64,000 nt of DNA, taken from assembly GCA_031216915.1 (NCBI GenBank), contig JAUFNR010000111.1, positions 58,154-122,153 of the forward strand, given 5' to 3'. This document shows, piece by piece, positions 35,976 to 48,962 of the stretch. The notes below the pieces were generated by a model that was given only the letters and a program-made list of their open reading frames with translations, searched no databases and was not told where the DNA came from. The stretch comes from Pictodentalium vernedei (taxonomy: Eukaryota; Mollusca; Scaphopoda; Dentaliida; Dentaliidae). The stretch's first letter is position 1, and each line of letters starts with the position of its first letter. Position numbers and translations under genes: made by a program.

Positions 35976-36060
35976 GGGCTGTAGCTCAGTTAGTACCGGC
36001 GTTCACTTTGCTGTTTGAAAAAGTGCGCGTTCAAGGCGATGTGAGTTCAAACCGCTCCTG
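35976..36060 (+). other. tRNA-like element, copy 9
   Basis: Reference sequence. Confidence 0.5.
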
Positions 36061-38034
36061 TTCTCATATTTTGCTCGTTATCCTAACACACACATTTTTC
36101 GCTTTGTTCTGGTCGCATCTTCATCTATAGTGCATGCTTTCGCAAATTAGCTGGTCAAAAGGCTGGAATATTCCACAATCAGCATATTTAAACGAACATT
36201 TTGGAAAACAACCAATTGCCCCAAAAAGACAGACCATTTGTTATAATTGGGGGCGCTGTTACGTTGTAAAAATTAAGTCAAATAACGGGACGATAATTAC
36301 TGCCTGATGATGCCTTTCGTCTGTTCAGCACCACTGTCTGCCAGATTTAACGTTTGCTTGAAATAAAATATTGCCAATATTCTCTACTACACTTAATAAA
36401 TAGCCCTTGTGACACACTAAAAGAGTATATGCACTGACACTATTTTATTACCCCCTTAAGCAATACATTTCTTCTCCGTTATGTCAGAGGTGGAGCCCTT
36501 AATTTCAGCTGCCCAAGTGGGTGCAATTTGCGCATCGTACAAATGCGTGCAACACGTTAATGGTACATATGCCTTCAACCAATGCCAGCACTTCGTGTGC
36601 CGGTTTAGTAAGCTAGGAAGTTAGGTAGTAGATAGCTGGCGCAGGATGGTTCTCTCCGTGCTATCCGTCCTCTTTCATCCGACACAATACAAATAAGGTT
36701 GGAGAAAGAGTCTCGAAACTCCACTAATAGACAAAGAAATGCAATCCATCACTACAAACTTTAAATATTCTGGGCACTTTGAGTTAAAAGATGTTTCTTT
36801 CACAGAATGACTGGTGGTGGAATGGCTCAACTTACAAGTTAGACAACTTTTGGAGCAAAACAGGGACGGCGGACCGTTGTCATGATTCCATGTGCTGTAG
36901 TGTTTGTCATATACGGATAGCATACTTTCAAATCGTGTGTATGGACTAGTTTTGTGTGTGTGGGGGGGGGGGGGGGGGGGAGGGGTGGCGTTTTATTTCA
37001 GTTTTACATTTTAGACCTCTGAATCGTCTTTTCGTCTTGATTTGTGGCTCGCGGTTTTATCTCGAATATTTTTCGATATGGATGTGTAGAGCAGGGAGTC
37101 ACGATGGGTAGGGAAAGCATTCACGTTACAACACTTAGTTTTTCACAGATGAAGTGTACATTCCCACAAGCATCCACATGGGGATTTCTAGGTTCCTACC
37201 TCTTCCTCTGCTTATCCCGGGTCAGCATTAATTTTATGTATCATATACTGAAGGTGAACGAATATTTTAGAGGGGAAACGTTTGATTTGAGTATTAGGTT
37301 TCAACATTTGGTGGGCATTTGGTACCTCAACACGCTTGTCATTGTTTTCATTGGCTGTCGTTTAAGAATGTTTTCTTCAGAGAAGCGAATGGTAACATTG
37401 GTTGCATTTTGTAGCACTAAGAAAGTTGTGTACAGTTTAAGAAAATCACTTTCCAAACTTCCCAGATTTATTATCGTGAATAATTGTTAGCCTAGCCAAT
37501 TTGAGTGATTACTAGCTTTAAGAGTAGGTCAGGTTCTGTATTGGGCAGTATTAATTCTGTGCCAGTATTAATACAGGTGAGTCGCACAGAGAAATTGGGA
37601 TTCGTTGAACAATTCAAGCCTTTCATGTAACAGCCGAAGTTCGAAACCAATTCAACGTTTATGATAACGTGAATGAGGTGTTCACACACCACATAGTAAC
37701 TGTTAAAATGTCTTCAATAATTCAGGAGATAATATTTCACAAGAATAAAATCATGAACAATGGAAAATTTTACGTGTGCCATTTATTGGTATAGTCAACT
37801 AAAAAAAAAATGTTTTTTTCAATTTTTGCCTATGGTTACCCTTATGAAATTTATCAAAAAACTTCAAAATTTTTTTGACCCATTTTATGCTGCAGAAATT
37901 TTCTACATATAAAAATACCATTGTTTCACATTTTCTTCTGCTGAAATCGCTTGTTCTCACAGTATAAATCAACTTGAAGTAAACAATGGGTATCACTGTA
38001 GGCCTGAATTCACTTTTTCCTGCAATGACAGCCG

Positions 38035-38341
38035 TGGGACGACCCGCGTTGTGTCCTTGGGCAAGGCACTTTATCCCGGTTGCCTACATGCGGGCACGAT
38101 GGCGCCGTGTACTATGGCGTACTGCACTTCGATGGTGCACATCTCTTCAGCCGCTGTAACCCTGCTTGAGCTGAGCTTGACCAGAGTTAGAATGTTGAGG
38201 AGCTGACATTTGCTCGTCGATGCTCGATGGTTCTCTCCGGGTACTCCGGCTTCCTCCACCCGTAAAATTGTCACGGTCACGATTAGCCATTGTGCATAAG
38301 TATGTGACATTAAACACCAACAAACAAATAAATATATAAAA
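38035..38341 (+). mobile_element. Retroposon, copy 9
   Basis: Target duplications at 38024-38034 and 38342-38352. One private substitution inside the element, T at 38172. Confidence 0.85.
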
Positions 38342-40283
38342 AATGACAGCCGACGGTTCACGCGCAGTATCACTTTCTCTACATTATAAAATCAACACTC
38401 GGAGTTTCCCTCGTTAGATATATGAAACAAGCGACAAACTCTTTAAACAGAATCCACCCATTTTCTTTCTAAACAGACTGAATGAATAATCTTCATGTCA
38501 TGTTTTTTGGTGTTCTATCTATTCAAAATATAGCTATTACAGCCGACACAAAGAAACTTGTCAATTCCAATCGTTTGTTTTTCAGTACTTGTACAGGAAA
38601 GCAACTTCTGCGATTTGGAAGACTACAGTATTTTCGCTTATACCTCCACAGCGTCTTCTAGCCAGAAAGACGGAGGTAAGTGTGTCTAAAAACAAATGAT
38701 GCCTTTCAGAAGCTGATTTTTGTTGTTCCCTTTTGAAAAGGGAAAGGCCTTCATTATTTACGACTGAGCAAACCCCGAATAGCAGTGGTGCTTAAATGTC
38801 AGACATTAGAGGCATCTAACAAACAACACATTTCCAGTCACTTGAAGGTTTTTTTTCTCACTGGAGCCCAAGCTTGGCGTGGTTATTTTGGGGCCGAGAG
38901 ATATGTCTACATACATAATGACGTGGAGAAAGTGTGTGGGGTGATGAGGGTGGATTTGCTTTGGATAACCCCAAGTATAGTCCCATATTTGTTCAGTGCT
39001 GTGGGGTGAGCTTTCAATTATATTGTCCAGCTACCACACAAGGGTTATCAGTGGTCATCTAGAATAAAGAGAGTACGTTTTGAAGAAATCCAATTTTCCA
39101 ATTCTTTTAGAGTTATCAGAATTTCGATATGTGTACTTATACCCAAAATCTCAGGCTATCATGATTAATGCCTTTCAGTGGAGGGCTCGGCTGAACTGTT
39201 TGGTTCCGCCAACTCTTTCACCACTCCACCCCCCCCCCCCCCCCTCACACACACCCATAGAAGTAACAGGCCTGGGGGAGCATTTACGCAACAGCTGATG
39301 CGTGTATATTTTACAAGAGTGCACATGAGTGTATTCTTGTAGGGGCCCTGGGAACTGCAGTAGTGTTGTTAACTGGGGTGGACACGTTGTGCTTTATTGC
39401 TTTAATATGACCCAGGACCCAAAGCCTTGTCTATTTCTTCTCTGAAGTTGCAACGTGATTGCAAAGTGCAAACACTAGGCTAAATTTCATTTTCTTATGT
39501 TTAATAGCAATGATTTTGGCATGAATACTGGGTGGGTGTGACCTAAAATACCTGTAAACAATAAGGTCGTGGTGTTGGTGGTTAAATGCTGAGCCTATGG
39601 AACTTTGAAACTGCCTTTTCCTAATAGGTGTGCTCCCTACATCGGAGGACCCTCGCATTTTTAGAAATGCCAATGTAATTGATACACAGAGGATTCTGTA
39701 CCACAGAAACATGCGTAACGTGACTGAGAATAGATTGGATGTATGGACAAGAATATAGACAATTGCAAAAAATGAGTGCCAATTTGGTAAAATTTCACAA
39801 AATTTCGAAAATGCGCTTTTTTATAAACAAGATTTTCAATGGGTAAAAAGGGTCTTTCTCTTCATCGAGATGTTCTGAATTTTGCCTCGGAACATCTGCA
39901 CTTTCTATTCACTCCTTTTTGGGATATTTGTGTTCAAATTCTGACTCCGGGTGATGATATTTTGTACCAAAATAAGTGCCAACATCAGTCAGTTGTTACT
40001 ATTTATAGTAACTCTGAATGTTATGACAATGTTACTCTGGTCTGAACAACGAAACGGATCCCCACCAAAAATCGTCTGCTCAGTCATCGCGCTGGTTTAT
40101 AGTGTAACTTATAACAGCTGCTTTGTTTCTGTTGATTTTTTTTTGGTATTAAAATCTAGCATATTTTTCATGTTCCTCCTCATCTACTCGAAATGGGCGT
40201 TATTATCTCCTCTTGAAACAGAATGATGAAGGTCTTACAATTTAAAGTTTTCTATTTATATTTTTGCCACAAGAAAACGAATC

Positions 40284-40368
40284 GGGCTGTAGCTCAGTTA
40301 GTACCGGCGTTCACTTTGCTGTTTGAAAAAGTGCGCGTTCAAGGCGATGTGAGTTCAAACCGCTCCTG
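40284..40368 (+). other. tRNA-like element, copy 10
   Basis: Reference sequence. Confidence 0.5.
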
Positions 40369-42332
40369 TTCTCATATTTTGCTCGTTATCCTAACACACA
40401 CATTTTTCGCTTTGTTCTGGTCGCATCTTCATCTATAGTGCATGCTTTCGCAAATTAGCTGGTCAAAAGGCTGGAATATTCCACAATCAGCATATTTAAA
40501 CGAACATTTTGGAAAACAACCAATTGCCCCAAAAAGACAGACCATTTGTTATAATTGGGGGCGCTGTTACGTTGTAAAAATTAAGTCAAATAACGGGACG
40601 ATAATTACTGCCTGATGATGCCTTTCGTCTGTTCAGCACCACTGTCTGCCAGATTTAACGTTTGCTTGAAATAAAATATTGCGAATATTCTCTACTACAC
40701 TTAATAAATAGCCCTTGTGACACACTAAAAGAGTATATGCACTGACACTATTTTATTACCCCCTTAAGCAATACATTTCTTCTCCGTTATGTCAGAGGTG
40801 GAGCCCTTAATTTCAGCTGCCCAAGTGGGTGCAATTTGCGCATCGTACAAATGCGTGCAACACGTTAATGGTACATATGCCTTCAACCAATGCCAGCACT
40901 TCGTGTGCCGGTTTAGTAAGCTAGGAAGTTAGGTAGTAGATAGCTGGCGCAGGATGGTTCTCTCCGTGCTATCCGTCCTCTTTCATCCGACACAATACAA
41001 ATAAGGTTGGAGAAAGAGTCTCGAAACTCCACTAATAGACAAAGAAATGCAATCCATCACTACAAACTTTAAATATTCTGGGCACTTTGAGTTAAAAGAT
41101 GTTTCTTTCACAGAATGACTGGTGGTGGAATGGCTCAACTTACAAGTTAGACAACTTTTGGAGCAAAACAGGGAGGCGGACCGTTGTCATGATTCCATGT
41201 GCTGTAGTGTTTGTCATATACGGATAGCATACTTTCAAATCGTGTGTATGGACTAGTTTTGTGTGTGTGTGGGGGGGGGAGGGGTGGCGTTTTATTTCAG
41301 TTTTACATTTTAGACCTCTGAATCGTCTTTTCGTCTTGATTTGTGGCTCGCGGTTTTATCTCGAATATTTTTCGATATGGATGTGTAGAGCAGGGAGTCA
41401 CGATGGGTAGGGAAAGCATTCACGTTACAACACTTAGTTTTTCACAGATGAAGTGTACATTCCCACAAGCATCCACATGGGGATTTCTAGGTTCCTACCT
41501 CTTCCTCTGCTTATCCCGGGTCAGCATTAATTTTATGTATCATATACTGAAGGTGAACGAATATTTTAGAGGGGAAACGTTTGATTTGAGTATTAGGTTT
41601 CAACATTTGGTGGGCATTTGGTACCTCAACACGCTTGTCATTGTTTTCATTGGCTGTCGTTTAAGAATGTTTTCTTCAGAGAAGCGAATGGTAACATTGG
41701 TTGCATTTTGTAGCACTAAGAAAGTTGTGTACAGTTTAAGAAAATCACTTTCCAAACTTCCCAGATTTATTATCGTGAATAATTGTTAGCCTAGCCAATT
41801 TGAGTGATTACTAGCTTTAAGAGTAGGTCAGGTTCTGTATTGGGCAGTATTAATTCTGTGCCAGTATTAATACAGGTGAGTCGCACAGAGAAATTGGGAT
41901 TCGTTGAACAATTCAAGCCTTTCATGTAACAGCCGAAGTTCGAAACCAATTCAACGTTTATGATAACGTGAATGAGGTGTTCACACACCACATAGTAACT
42001 GTTAAAATGTCTTCAATAATTCAGGAGATAATATTTCACAAGAATAAAATCATGAACAATGGAAAATTTTACTTGTGCCGTTTATTGGTATAGTCAACTA
42101 AAAAAAAATGTTTTTTTCAATTTTTGCCTATGGTTACCCTTATGAAATTTATCAAAAAACTTCAAAATGTTTTTGACCCATTTTATGCTGCAGAAATTTT
42201 CTACATATAAAAATACCATTGTTTCACATTTTCTTCTGCTGAAATCGCTTGTTCTCACAGTATAAATCAACTTGAAGTAAACAATGGGTATCACTGTAGG
42301 CCTGAATTCACTTTTTCCTGCAATGACAGCCG

Positions 42333-42639
42333 TGGGACGACCCGCGTTGTGTCCTTGGGCAAGGCACTTTATCCCGGTTGCCTACATGCGGGCACGATGG
42401 CGCCGTGTACTATGGCGTACTGCACTTCGATGGTGCACATCTCTTCAGCCGCTGTAACCCTGCTTGAGCAGAGCTTGACCAGAGTTAGAATGTTGAGGAG
42501 CTGACATTTGCTCGTCGATGCTCGATGGTTCTCTCCGGGTACTCCGGCTTCCTCCACCCGTAAAATTGTCACGGTCACGATTAGCCATTGTGCATAAGTA
42601 TGTGACATTAAACACCAACAAACAAATAAATATATAAAA
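42333..42639 (+). mobile_element. Retroposon, copy 10
   Basis: Target duplications at 42322-42332 and 42640-42650. The upstream flank carries the private copy 10 changes. Confidence 0.85.
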
Positions 42640-44578
42640 AATGACAGCCGACGGTTCACGCGCAGTATCACTTTCTCTACATTATAAAATCAACACTCGG
42701 AGTTTCCCTCGTTAGATATATGAAACAAGCGACAAACTCTTTAAACAGAATCCACCCATTTTCTTTCTAAACAGACTGAATGAATAATCTTCATGTCATG
42801 TTTTTTGGTGTTCTATCTATTCAAAATATAGCTATTACAGCCGACACAAAGAAACTTGTCAATTCCAATCGTTTGTTTTTCAGTACTTGTACAGGAAAGC
42901 AACTTCTGCGATTTGGAAGACTACAGTATTTTCGCTTATACCTCCACAGCGTCTTCTAGCCAGAAAGACGGAGGTAAGTGTGTCTAAAAACAAATGATGC
43001 CTTTCAGAAGCTGATTTTTGTTGTTCCCTTTTGAAAAGGGAAAGGCCTTCATTATTTACGACTGAGCAAACCCCGAATAGCAGTGGTGCTTAAATGTCAG
43101 ACATTAGAGGCATCTAACAAACAACACATTTCCAGTCACTTGAAGGTTTTTTTTCTCACTGGAGCCCAAGCTTGGCGTGGTTATTTTGGGGCCGAGAGAT
43201 ATGTCTACATACATAATGACGTGGAGAAAGTGTGTGGGGTGATGAGGGTGGATTTGCTTTGGATAACCCCAAGTATAGTCCCATATTTGTTCAGTGCTGT
43301 GGGGTGAGCTTTCAATTATATTGTCCAGCTACCACACAAGGGTTATCAGTGGTCATCTAGAATAAAGAGAGTACGTTTTGAAGAAATCCAATTTTCCAAT
43401 TCTTTTAGAGTTATCAGAATTTCGATATGTGTACTTATACCCAAAATCTCAGGCTATCATGATTAATGCCTTTCAGTGGAGGGCTCGGCTGAACTGTTTG
43501 GTTCCGCCAACTCTTTCACCACTCCACCCCCCCCCCCCCTCACACACACCCATAGAAGTAACAGGCCTGGGGGAGCATTTACGCAACAGCTGATGCGTGT
43601 ATATTTTACAAGAGTGCACATGAGTGTATTCTTGTAGGGGCCCTGGGAACTGCAGTAGTGTTGTTAACTGGGGTGGACACGTTGTGCTTTATTGCTTTAA
43701 TATGACCCAGGACCCAAAGCCTTGTCTATTTCTTCTCTGAAGTTGCAACGTGATTGCAAAGTGCAAACACTAGGCTAAATTTCATTTTCTTATGTTTAAT
43801 AGCAATGATTTTGGCATGAATACTGGGTGGGTGTGACCTAAAATACCTGTAAACAATAAGGTCGTGGTGTTGGTGGTTAAATGCTGAGCCTATGGAACTT
43901 TGAAACTGCCTTTTCCTAATAGGTGTGCTCCCTACATCGGAGGACCCTCGCATTTTTAGAAATGCCAATGTAATTGATACACAGAGGATTCTGTACCACA
44001 GAAACATGCGTAACGTGACTGAGAATAGATTGGATGTATGGACAAGAATATAGACAATTGCAAAAAATGAGTGCCAATTTGGTAAAATTTCACAAAATTT
44101 CGAAAATGCGCTTTTTTATAAACAAGATTTTCAATGGGTAAAAAGGGTCTTTCTCTTCATCGAGATGTTCTGAATTTTGCCTCGGAACATCTGCACTTTC
44201 TATTCACTCCTTTTTGGGATATTTGTGTTCAAATTCTGACTCCGGGTGATGATATTTTGTACCAAAATAAGTGCCAACATCAGTCAGTTGTTACTATTTA
44301 TAGTAACTCTGAATGTTATGACAATGTTACTCTGGTCTGAACAACGAAACGGATCCCCACCAAAAATCGTCTGCTCAGTCATCGCGCTGGTTTATAGTGT
44401 AACTTATAACAGCTGCTTTGTTTCTGTTGATTTTTTTTTGGTATTAAAATCTAGCATATTTTTCATGTTCCTCCTCATCTACTCGAAATGGGCGTTATTA
44501 TCTCCTCTTGAAACAGAATGATGAAGGTCTTACAATTTAAAGTTTTCTATTTATATTTTTGCCACAAGAAAACGAATC

Positions 44579-44663
44579 GGGCTGTAGCTCAGTTAGTACC
44601 GGCGTTCACTTTGCTGTTTGAAAAAGTGCGCGTTCAAGGCGATGTGAGTTCAAACCGCTCCTG
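44579..44663 (+). other. tRNA-like element, copy 11
   Basis: Reference sequence. Confidence 0.5.
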
Positions 44664-46633
44664 TTCTCATATTTTGCTCGTTATCCTAACACACACATTT
44701 TTCGCTTTGTTCTGGTCGCATCTTCATCTATAGTGCATGCTTTCGCAAATTAGCTGGTCAAAAGGCTGGAATATTCCACAATCAGCATATTTAAACGAAC
44801 ATTTTGGAAAACAACCAATTGCCCCAAAAAGACAGACCATTTGTTATAATTGGGGGCGCTGTTACGTTGTAAAAATTAAGTCAAATAACGGGACGATAAT
44901 TACTGCCTGATGATGCCTTTCGTCTGTTCAGCACCACTGTCTGCCAGATTTAACGTTTGCTTGAAATAAAATATTGCGAATATTCTCTACTACACTTAAT
45001 AAATAGCCCTTGTGACACACTAAAAGAGTATATGCACTGACACTATTTTATTACCCCCTTAAGCAATACATTTCTTCTCCGTTATGTCAGAGGTGGAGCC
45101 CTTAATTTCAGCTGCCCAAGTGGGTGCAATTTGCGCATCGTACAAATGCGTGCAACACGTTAATGGTACATATGCCTTCAACCAATGCCAGCACTTCGTG
45201 TGCCGGTTTAGTAAGCTAGGAAGTTAGGTAGTAGATAGCTGGCGCAGGATGGTTCTCTCCGTGCTATCCGTCCTCTTTCATCCGACACAATACAAATAAG
45301 GTTGGAGAAAGAGTCTCGAAACTCCACTAATAGACAAAGAAATGCAATCCATCACTACAAACTTTAAATATTCTGGGCACTTTGAGTTAAAAGATGTTTC
45401 TTTCACAGAATGACTGGTGGTGGAATGGCTCAACTTACAAGTTAGACAACTTTTGGAGCAAAACAGGGACGGCGGACCGTTGTCATGATTCCATGTGCTG
45501 TAGTGTTTGTCATATACGGATAGCATACTTTCAAATCGTGTGTATGGACTAGTTTTGTGTGTGTGGGGGGGGGGGGGGGGAGGGGTGGCGTTTTATTTCA
45601 GTTTTACATTTTAGACCTCTGAATCGTCTTTTCGTCTTGATTTGTGGCTCGCGGTTTTATCTCGAATATTTTTCGATATGGATGTGTAGAGCAGGGAGTC
45701 ACGATGGGTAGGGAAAGCATTCACGTTACAACACTTAGTTTTTCACAGATGAAGTGTACATTCCCACAAGCATCCACATGGGGATTTCTAGGTTCCTACC
45801 TCTTCCTCTGCTTATCCCGGGTCAGCATTAATTTTATGTATCATATACTGAAGGTGAACGAATATTTTAGAGGGGAAACGTTTGATTTGAGTATTAGGTT
45901 TCAACATTTGGTGGGCATTTGGTACCTCAACACGCTTGTCATTGTTTTCATTGGCTGTCGTTTAAGAATGTTTTCTTCAGAGAAGCGAATGGTAACATTG
46001 GTTGCATTTTGTAGCACTAAGAAAGTTGTGTACAGTTTAAGAAAATCACTTTCCAAACTTCCCAGATTTATTATCGTGAATAATTGTTAGCCTAGCCAAT
46101 TTGAGTGATTACTAGCTTTAAGAGTAGGTCAGGTTCTGTATTGGGCAGTATTAATTCTGTGCCAGTATTAATACAGGTGAGTCGCACAGAGAAATTGGGA
46201 TTCGTTGAACAATTCAAGCCTTTCATGTAACAGCCGAAGTTCGAAACCAATTCAACGTTTATGATAACATGAATGAGGTGTTCACACACCACATAGTAAC
46301 TGTTAAAATGTCTTCAATAATTCAGGAGATAATATTTCACAAGAATAAAATCATGAACAATGGAAAATTTTACGTGTGCCATTTATTGGTATAGTCAACT
46401 AAAAAAAAATGTTTTTTTCAATTTTTGCCTATGGTTACCCTTATGAAATTTATCAAAAAACTTCAAAATTTTTTTGACCCATTTTATGCTGCAGAAATTT
46501 TCTACATATAAAAATACCATTGTTTCACATTTTCTTCTGCTGAAATCGCTTGTTCTCACAGTATAAATCAACTTGAAGTAAACAATGGGTATCACTGTAG
46601 GCCTGAATTCACTTTTTCCTGCAATGACAGCCG

Positions 46634-46940
46634 TGGGACGACCCGCGTTGTGTCCTTGGGCAAGGCACTTTATCCCGGTTGCCTACATGCGGGCACGATG
46701 GCGCCGTGTACTATGGCGTACTGCACTTCGATGGTGCACATCTCTTCAGCCGCTGTAACCCTGCTTGAGCAGAGCTTGACCAGAGTTAGAATGTTGAGGA
46801 GCTGACATTTGCTCGTCGATGCTCGATGGTTCTCTCCGGGTACTCCGGCTTCCTCCACCCGTAAAATTGTCACGGTCACGATTAGCCATTGTGCATAAGT
46901 ATGTGACATTAAACACCAACAAACAAATAAATATATAAAA
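46634..46940 (+). mobile_element. Retroposon, copy 11
   Basis: Target duplications at 46623-46633 and 46941-46951. Confidence 0.85.
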
Positions 46941-48877
46941 AATGACAGCCGACGGTTCACGCGCAGTATCACTTTCTCTACATTATAAAATCAACACTCG
47001 GAGTTTCCCTCGTTAGATATATGAAACAAGCGACAAACTCTTTAAACAGAATCCACCCATTTTCTTTCTAAACAGACTGAATGAATAATCTTCATGTCAT
47101 GTTTTTTGGTGTTCTATCTATTCAAAATATAGCTATTACAGCCGACACAAAGAAACTTGTCAATTCCAATCGTTTGTTTTTCAGTACTTGTACAGGAAAG
47201 CAACTTCTGCGATTTGGAAGACTACAGTATTTTCGCTTATACCTCCACAGCGTCTTCTAGCCAGAAAGACGGAGGTAAGTGTGTCTAAAAACAAATGATG
47301 CCTTTCAGAAGCTGATTTTTGTTGTTCCCTTTTGAAAAGGGAAAGGCCTTCATTATTTACGACTGAGCAAACCCCGAATAGCAGTGGTGCTTAAATGTCA
47401 GACATTAGAGGCATCTAACAAACAACACATTTCCAGTCACTTGAAGGTTTTTTTTCTCACTGGAGCCCAAGCTTGGCGTGGTTATTTTGGGGCCGAGAGA
47501 TATGTCTACATACACAATGACGTGGAGAAAGTGTGTGGGGTGATGAGGGTGGATTTGCTTTGGATAACCCCAAGTATAGTCCCATATTTGTTCAGTGCTG
47601 TGGGGTGAGCTTTCAATTATATTGTCCAGCTACCACACAAGGGTTATCAGTGGTCATCTAGAATAAAGAGAGTACGTTTTGAAGAAATCCAATTTTCCAA
47701 TTCTTTTAGAGTTATCAGAATTTCGATATGTGTACTTATACCCAAAATCTCAGGCTATCATGATTAATGCCTTTCAGTGGAGGGCTCGGCTGAACTGTTT
47801 GGTTCCGCCAACTCTTTCACCACTCCACCCCCCCCCCCCTCACACACACCCATAGAAGTAACAGGCCTGGGGGAGCATTTACGCAACAGCTGATGCGTGT
47901 ATATTTTACAAGAGTGCACATGAGTGTATTCTTGTAGGGGCCCTGGGAACTGCAGTAGTGTTGTTAACTGGGGTGGACACGTTGTGCTTTATTGCTTTAA
48001 TATGACCCAGGACCCAAAGCCTTGTCTATTTCTTCTCTGAAGTTGCAACGTGATTGCAAAGTGCAAACACTAGGCTAAATTTCATTTTCTTATGTTTAAT
48101 AGCAATGATTTTGGCATGAATACTGGGTGGGTGTGACCTAAAATACCTGTAAACAATAAGGTCGTGGTGTTGGTGGTTAAATGCTGAGCCTATGGAACTT
48201 TGAAACTGCCTTTTCCTAATAGGTGTGCTCCCTACATCAGAGGACCCTCGCATTTTTAGAAATGCCAATGTAATTGATACACAGAGGATTCTGTACCACA
48301 GAAACATGGAAGCGTGACTGAGAATAGATTGGATGTATGGACAAGAATATAGACAATTGCAAAAAATGAGTGCCAATTTGGTAAAATTTCACAAAATTTC
48401 GAAAATGCGCTTTTTTATAAACAAGATTTTCAATGGGTAAAAAGGGTCTTTCTCTTCATCGAGATGTTCTGAATTTTGCCTCGGAACATCTGCACTTTCT
48501 ATTCACTCCTTTTTGGGATATTTGTGTTCAAATTCTGACTCCGGGTGATGATATTTTGTACCAAAATAAGTGCCAACATCAGTCAGTTGTTACTATTTAT
48601 AGTAACTCTGAATGTTATGACAATGTTACTCTGGTCTGAACAACGAAACGGATCCCCACCAAAAATCGTCTGCTCAGTCATCGCGCTGGTTTATAGTGTA
48701 ACTTATAACAGCTGCTTTGTTTCTGTTGATTTTTTTTTGGTATTAAAATCTAGCATATTTTTCATGTTCCTCCTCATCTACTCGAAATGGGCGTTATTAT
48801 CTCCTCTTGAAACAGAATGATGAAGGTCTTACAATTTAAAGTTTTCTATTTATATTTTTGCCACAAGAAAACGAATC

Positions 48878-48962
48878 GGGCTGTAGCTCAGTTAGTACCG
48901 GCGTTCACTTTGCTGTTTGAAAAAGTGCGCGTTCAAGGCGATGTGAGTTCAAACCGCTCCTG
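48878..48962 (+). other. tRNA-like element, copy 12
   Basis: Reference sequence. Confidence 0.5.

Larger units (their letters stand above)
21529..38749 (+). repeat. Higher-order repeat, block II (copies 6-9, about 17.2 kb)
   Basis: Repeats the block I markers: copy 6 has G at 22485 and A at 23560; copy 7 lacks the same C near 25973 and has the long C-tract; copy 8 has C at 31549 and T at 31746; copy 9 has A at 34866, ten T at 35827-35836 and C at 36375. Block length is 17,221 bp against 17,218 for block I. The last part of copy 9 (beyond about 36,700) does not match copy 5 but matches the B-type tail of copies 10-15, so the block ends in a recombinant unit. Confidence 0.88.
34445..38749 (+). 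repeat. Unit copy 9 (B head, B tail; HOR position 4)
   Basis: Head pairs with copy 5 (A 34866, T10 at 35827-35836, C 36375), but the tail is B type (GGTTGG near 36698, TTCCATG, ATTTCAC, GCCTTTC). Private: a tenth A at 37801-37810 and T 38172 inside the retroposon. Exon B at 36509-36607; exon A at 38586-38675. Confidence 0.97.
38750..43047 (+). repeat. Unit copy 10 (B type, shortest complete unit)
   Basis: 4298 bp, mainly because the G-tract is only G9 (41271-41279), preceded by one extra TG. C16 followed by T. One C is missing near 41175 (GGGAGGCGG for GGGACGGCGG), an allele shared with copies 12-14 that frameshifts ORF C. Private changes: T 42073, G 42080, G 42169. Exon B at 40817-40915; exon A at 42884-42973. 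Confidence 0.97.
43048..47348 (+). repeat. Unit copy 11 (B type)
   Basis: Plain B type with intact ORF C (GGGACGGCGG), C13 followed by T, and G16. It therefore sits between two units (10 and 12) that share the C deletion it lacks. Private A at 46269. Exon B at 45112-45210; exon A at 47185-47274. Confidence 0.97.
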
